NCBI GenBank assembly: GCA_938048505.1
Contig: CALIUX010000190.1
Coordinates: 1-17,671, forward strand
Direction of reading: 5' to 3'
Length of the DNA stretch: 17,671 bases
Source: an uncultured Pseudomonadales bacterium
Lineage (GTDB): Bacteria > Pseudomonadota > Gammaproteobacteria > Pseudomonadales > Cellvibrionaceae
Shown here: positions 15,532 through 17,671 of the stretch, in pieces
How the letters are laid out: the number at the start of each line of letters is the position of its first letter
Position numbering within the stretch: the first letter of the stretch is position 1
Made by a program: the position numbers and the translations under genes
Notes under the pieces: model-generated
The model's database searches: none
What the model was told of the DNA's origin: nothing
What the model saw: the letters and a program-made list of their open reading frames with translations, nothing else

Positions 15532-15729
15532 TTATTTGCGTTGCCAATGCTCTTTTTCTTCGAGTGTTATATCACGCGCCTCGCTTTCTAGCATGACAGG
15601 AATATCATCACGAACGGGGTAAGCCAAATTAGCAGAGAGGCTGATCAATTCATTTTTTTCTTTATCAAAGATCAAGGCTCCCTTAGTCACAGGGCAAACC
15701 AATATACTGAGTAATTTTTTATCTAACAT
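15532..15729 (-). CDS. YcaR/Trm112-family small protein
   Basis: This 65-residue protein matches the UPF0434/YcaR group: [14 protein letters not shown] at the start, [19 protein letters not shown] in the centre. Trm112 proteins in eukaryotes and archaea activate methyltransferases; the bacterial role is less clear. Only one cysteine (Cys12) is present, whereas E. coli YcaR has a CPVC motif, so zinc binding through this site is unlikely. The gene often sits directly before kdsB; here hinT follows instead. The ATG has AGGA 5-6 bases upstream, and only 31 bases separate it from the M23 gene ahead, suggesting co-transcription. Confidence 0.88.
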   Translation of the reverse strand: MLDKKLLSILVCPVTKGALIFDKEKNELISLSANLAYPVRDDIPVMLESEARDITLEEKEHWQRK

Positions 15730-15760
15730 AGGTATCCTATAGATATTAATTTAGCAGGCA

Positions 15761-16786
15761 TTATTTAAGCGGGGGTTTATCCCCTTCTGGGAATAAAAGC
15801 TGTGGGTCAAGGCGTTCGCCAAACCAATTCATTCGCCAATCCAAGTGTGGCCCCGTCGCACGACCACTAGCGCCTATGCGAGCAATCAACTGCCCTTGCT
15901 CTACCAAGTCACCGACTGCAACTTCTACCTTACTTAAATGAATAAATGTAGAAGAAATGCCTAGGCCATGATCCAGAATCAGCGTACCGCCCGAATAATA
16001 GAGATCATTATTGGCAAATGTCACAACACCTGATGCCGGCGCAATAACGGGGGCGCCTGTTGGGCCTGCGATATCAATACCGTAATGGGGTCGCTTGGGC
16101 ACACCATTGTATATGCGCTGACTCCCATATACACCTGTTACAGGGCCTTTGGCTGGCCAAATGAAAGTAGACAAAAAATCTGTTCGGTCATCATTAAGTG
16201 TTCTGGCTTGGCGCACAGCCCTACCCTCACGCTTAATGCGCTCTGTCACAGAGGCCGGTGGCGTAACATGTTTTTTCTTCACCCCCTGAATACTCTGCGT
16301 CGCATAGGTACGAGAACTGACCTCAAAGCGGTGTTCATGAGTGTGGCCTTTAGGTGTCTTTTGCGTCAAGACAACTTGGCTGGGTGCATCACGCCCCAAA
16401 CCAAATGCAAAGACACCTTCTGAGCTGATGCTGACCAGCTTACCCTCAAACGTTAGAACTGAGCCCGGCAAAACACGCCCTGTTACCAAAGCTCCTTGCG
16501 TCCAACGGCTGCTGATTTCGAAGTAGGCATCACCGTTTAAAGTGCTCATTTGCGTATTTTGCTTCAATCGCGCCGATGCCAAATGGCCCTGTTCAACATG
16601 ATGTCCAGCAAGATGGTTTTGAGTGGAATACGTTTTATCATCAATGCTTTTTAGCGTATCAGCATTAAGGGGAAAGCAAATCAACCCAGAAAGCATGGCT
16701 AATAATAAGCTTTTTTTTCGGCTGAATACCGATGGCGAGAATGTACTGCAAAACGCAGGTGTATAAGTCTTTTTTAAGTACTGCAT
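15761..16786 (-). CDS. exported M23 (LytM/VirB4-type) metallopeptidase
   Basis: From the ATG at 16786 the protein has 341 residues. An N-terminal stretch with basic residues and a hydrophobic core (about 24-42, ending FPLNAD) is the export signal. A beta-rich module (about 85-160) precedes the catalytic M23 domain (about 215-330). Zinc ligands are present: His234 and Asp238 in RPHYGIDIAGP, and His314 in GPHLDW, with His283 (FIHLS) as catalytic base, so it should be an active peptidoglycan endopeptidase rather than a degenerate activator. The longer frame begins at 16801 but has no ribosome binding site, whereas GGAGGG stands 7 bases before 16786. The YcaR-like gene follows after 31 bases. The likely role is cell wall remodelling in the periplasm. 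Confidence 0.92.
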   Translation of the reverse strand: MQYLKKTYTPAFCSTFSPSVFSRKKSLLLAMLSGLICFPLNADTLKSIDDKTYSTQNHLAGHHVEQGHLASARLKQNTQMSTLNGDAYFEISSRWTQGALVTGRVLPGSVLTFEGKLVSISSEGVFAFGLGRDAPSQVVLTQKTPKGHTHEHRFEVSSRTYATQSIQGVKKKHVTPPASVTERIKREGRAVRQARTLNDDRTDFLSTFIWPAKGPVTGVYGSQRIYNGVPKRPHYGIDIAGPTGAPVIAPASGVVTFANNDLYYSGGTLILDHGLGISSTFIHLSKVEVAVGDLVEQGQLIARIGASGRATGPHLDWRMNWFGERLDPQLLFPEGDKPPLK

Positions 16787-16828
16787 AATAAAGCCCTCCA
16801 TGGCATTAGTTTAACAGCTCATAAAGGT

Positions 16829-16845
16829 TTGAGCGCAATGCTCAA
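16829..16845 (-). terminator. weak hairpin after the DUF3833 gene
   Basis: TTGAGC at 16829-16834 pairs with GCTCAA at 16840-16845 around a 5-base loop, 59 bases past the DUF3833 stop and upstream of the M23 start. On the minus strand it is followed only by ACCTTTAT, so termination would be weak. Confidence 0.3.
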
Positions 16846-16904
16846 CTGGTATTATTGCATAATGGGCATAACAAGGATTCCCTAGACTCGTAGTCTGTAT
16901 ACAC

Positions 16905-17447
16905 CTAGCTTGACTTCTTTATCACAATTAAGATCGAGCCGACCTTAAAACCCCACTTACGTAATACCGACTCATTAACTAAGGTTTGCTCATCAACTAA
17001 GTACATACGATCATCTACATGCAGCTTTAAAGATCTACCTTTGTACTGAATGTCTAAAATATAATCTAAAAATAAGCTATTCCCTGCCGCCTGCATCAAG
17101 CCTTCGCCCACCACATCATTTGCTGTTGCTCGATAATAGCCCTCTTGAAGAGGATTAAGCGTCCATACCCTCTGCTGCTTTTCACCATCATCAAACAGAA
17201 AGTGCTCATCAAGCGTACCCACACCATCTTCCCAGCTTGCCTTAATCGTCGCATTAAAGAGGCGTGTAACCTTGCCACTACGGTTCTTCAGCACACCATG
17301 GGCGGTTAGATCACCACTAAAAAAATCTTCGGGGAGCAAAACCGGCTCGAATGATGCGTAATCTGTTACGCTTACTTGGCTGCAAGCCATTGAACCCAAC
17401 ATTATTAGCACCCCTAGAATGCATCGTGCTACGAATTGGTAAAACAT
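16905..17447 (-). CDS. DUF3833 family lipoprotein-like protein
   Basis: From the ATG at 17447 the protein has 180 residues. Its N-terminal hydrophobic stretch ends in GSMACS, with Cys22 as a plausible lipidation site, although the -3 position is Ser rather than the preferred Leu. The mature part follows the DUF3833 pattern: FFSGDLTAHGVLKNRSGKV, LDEHFLFDDGEKQQRVW, GYYRATANDVVGEG, GNSLFLDY and LHVDDRMYLVDE. The biochemical role of this family is unknown; it is common in gammaproteobacteria. The GTG three codons upstream (17456) opens the longer frame but overlaps the AAGG site that sits 8 bases ahead of the ATG, so the ATG is preferred. Its promoter should lie in 17448-17671, where I see no other gene. 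Confidence 0.85.
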   Translation of the reverse strand: MFYQFVARCILGVLIMLGSMACSQVSVTDYASFEPVLLPEDFFSGDLTAHGVLKNRSGKVTRLFNATIKASWEDGVGTLDEHFLFDDGEKQQRVWTLNPLQEGYYRATANDVVGEGLMQAAGNSLFLDYILDIQYKGRSLKLHVDDRMYLVDEQTLVNESVLRKWGFKVGSILIVIKKSS

Positions 17448-17671
17448 AAAATACACCTTTTGTATTTATTGCTCGTTGTACGTGCATAGGAAGGGTTTGT
17501 CTTTAAAGCTAAGACGCTAACTTGTTGAAAATGATCTAAACCGACATACTCTATTAAGAAGTGATGGATGGAAGTCCAACCACTAAACATTGACTAAAGA
17601 TTGCAGCAGGCTTCGATATACAAGCTAACTGAAAGGGGCCACATTCAGGCCAAGTATTCCCAACAAGGACC

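Overview
The window looks like chromosomal DNA of a free-living, probably marine, gammaproteobacterium. The base composition is moderately AT-rich. The gene set fits that group: an MscS channel, a DUF3833 lipoprotein, a YcaR/Trm112 protein, HinT, a DUF3524 glycosyltransferase and a tRNA-Ser with encoded CCA. Genus cannot be fixed from the sequence. No integrase, transposase gene or CRISPR array was found.

Layout. At 1-683 (minus) lies the N-terminal part of a secreted protein that runs off the left edge. An AT-rich divergent intergenic region follows. At 1350-3594 (plus) is the most striking locus: a Roadblock/LC7 protein, a BLUF blue-light receptor, an MglA/COG2229-like small GTPase and a second, different Roadblock/LC7 protein. 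The last three genes are joined by ATGA stop/start overlaps. Facing them, convergently, is a membrane class III adenylate cyclase resembling CyaB (3664-5058, minus). A tRNA-Ser(GGA) sits at 5519-5606.

All later genes are on the minus strand. In transcription order within each cluster: a LytS-type kinase with a LytTR response regulator (8742 to 6831), followed by a cytochrome P460-family protein (6671-6039); an ECF sigma factor and its membrane anti-sigma partner (10986 to 9562), preceded by a secreted spondin/CHRD-domain protein (12433-11225); an MscS channel; a putative tRNA-queuosine mannosyltransferase; HinT; a YcaR-like protein; an M23 endopeptidase-like protein; and a DUF3833 lipoprotein at the right end.

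How the genes may work together. The plus-strand operon has the parts of a light-controlled GTPase switch: BLUF as input, the GTPase as switch, and Roadblock proteins as its regulators or effectors. The known relatives are MglA/MglB in Myxococcus and the Streptomyces conservons; I know of no characterised BLUF/GTPase/Roadblock pathway. The neighbouring cyclase makes a link to cAMP or surface behaviour plausible, but that is inference from position only. The rest is three separate signalling or envelope modules (LytTR two-component, ECF/anti-sigma, mechanosensitive channel) plus housekeeping genes. Several starts were moved from the longest open frame to the codon with the best ribosome binding site.
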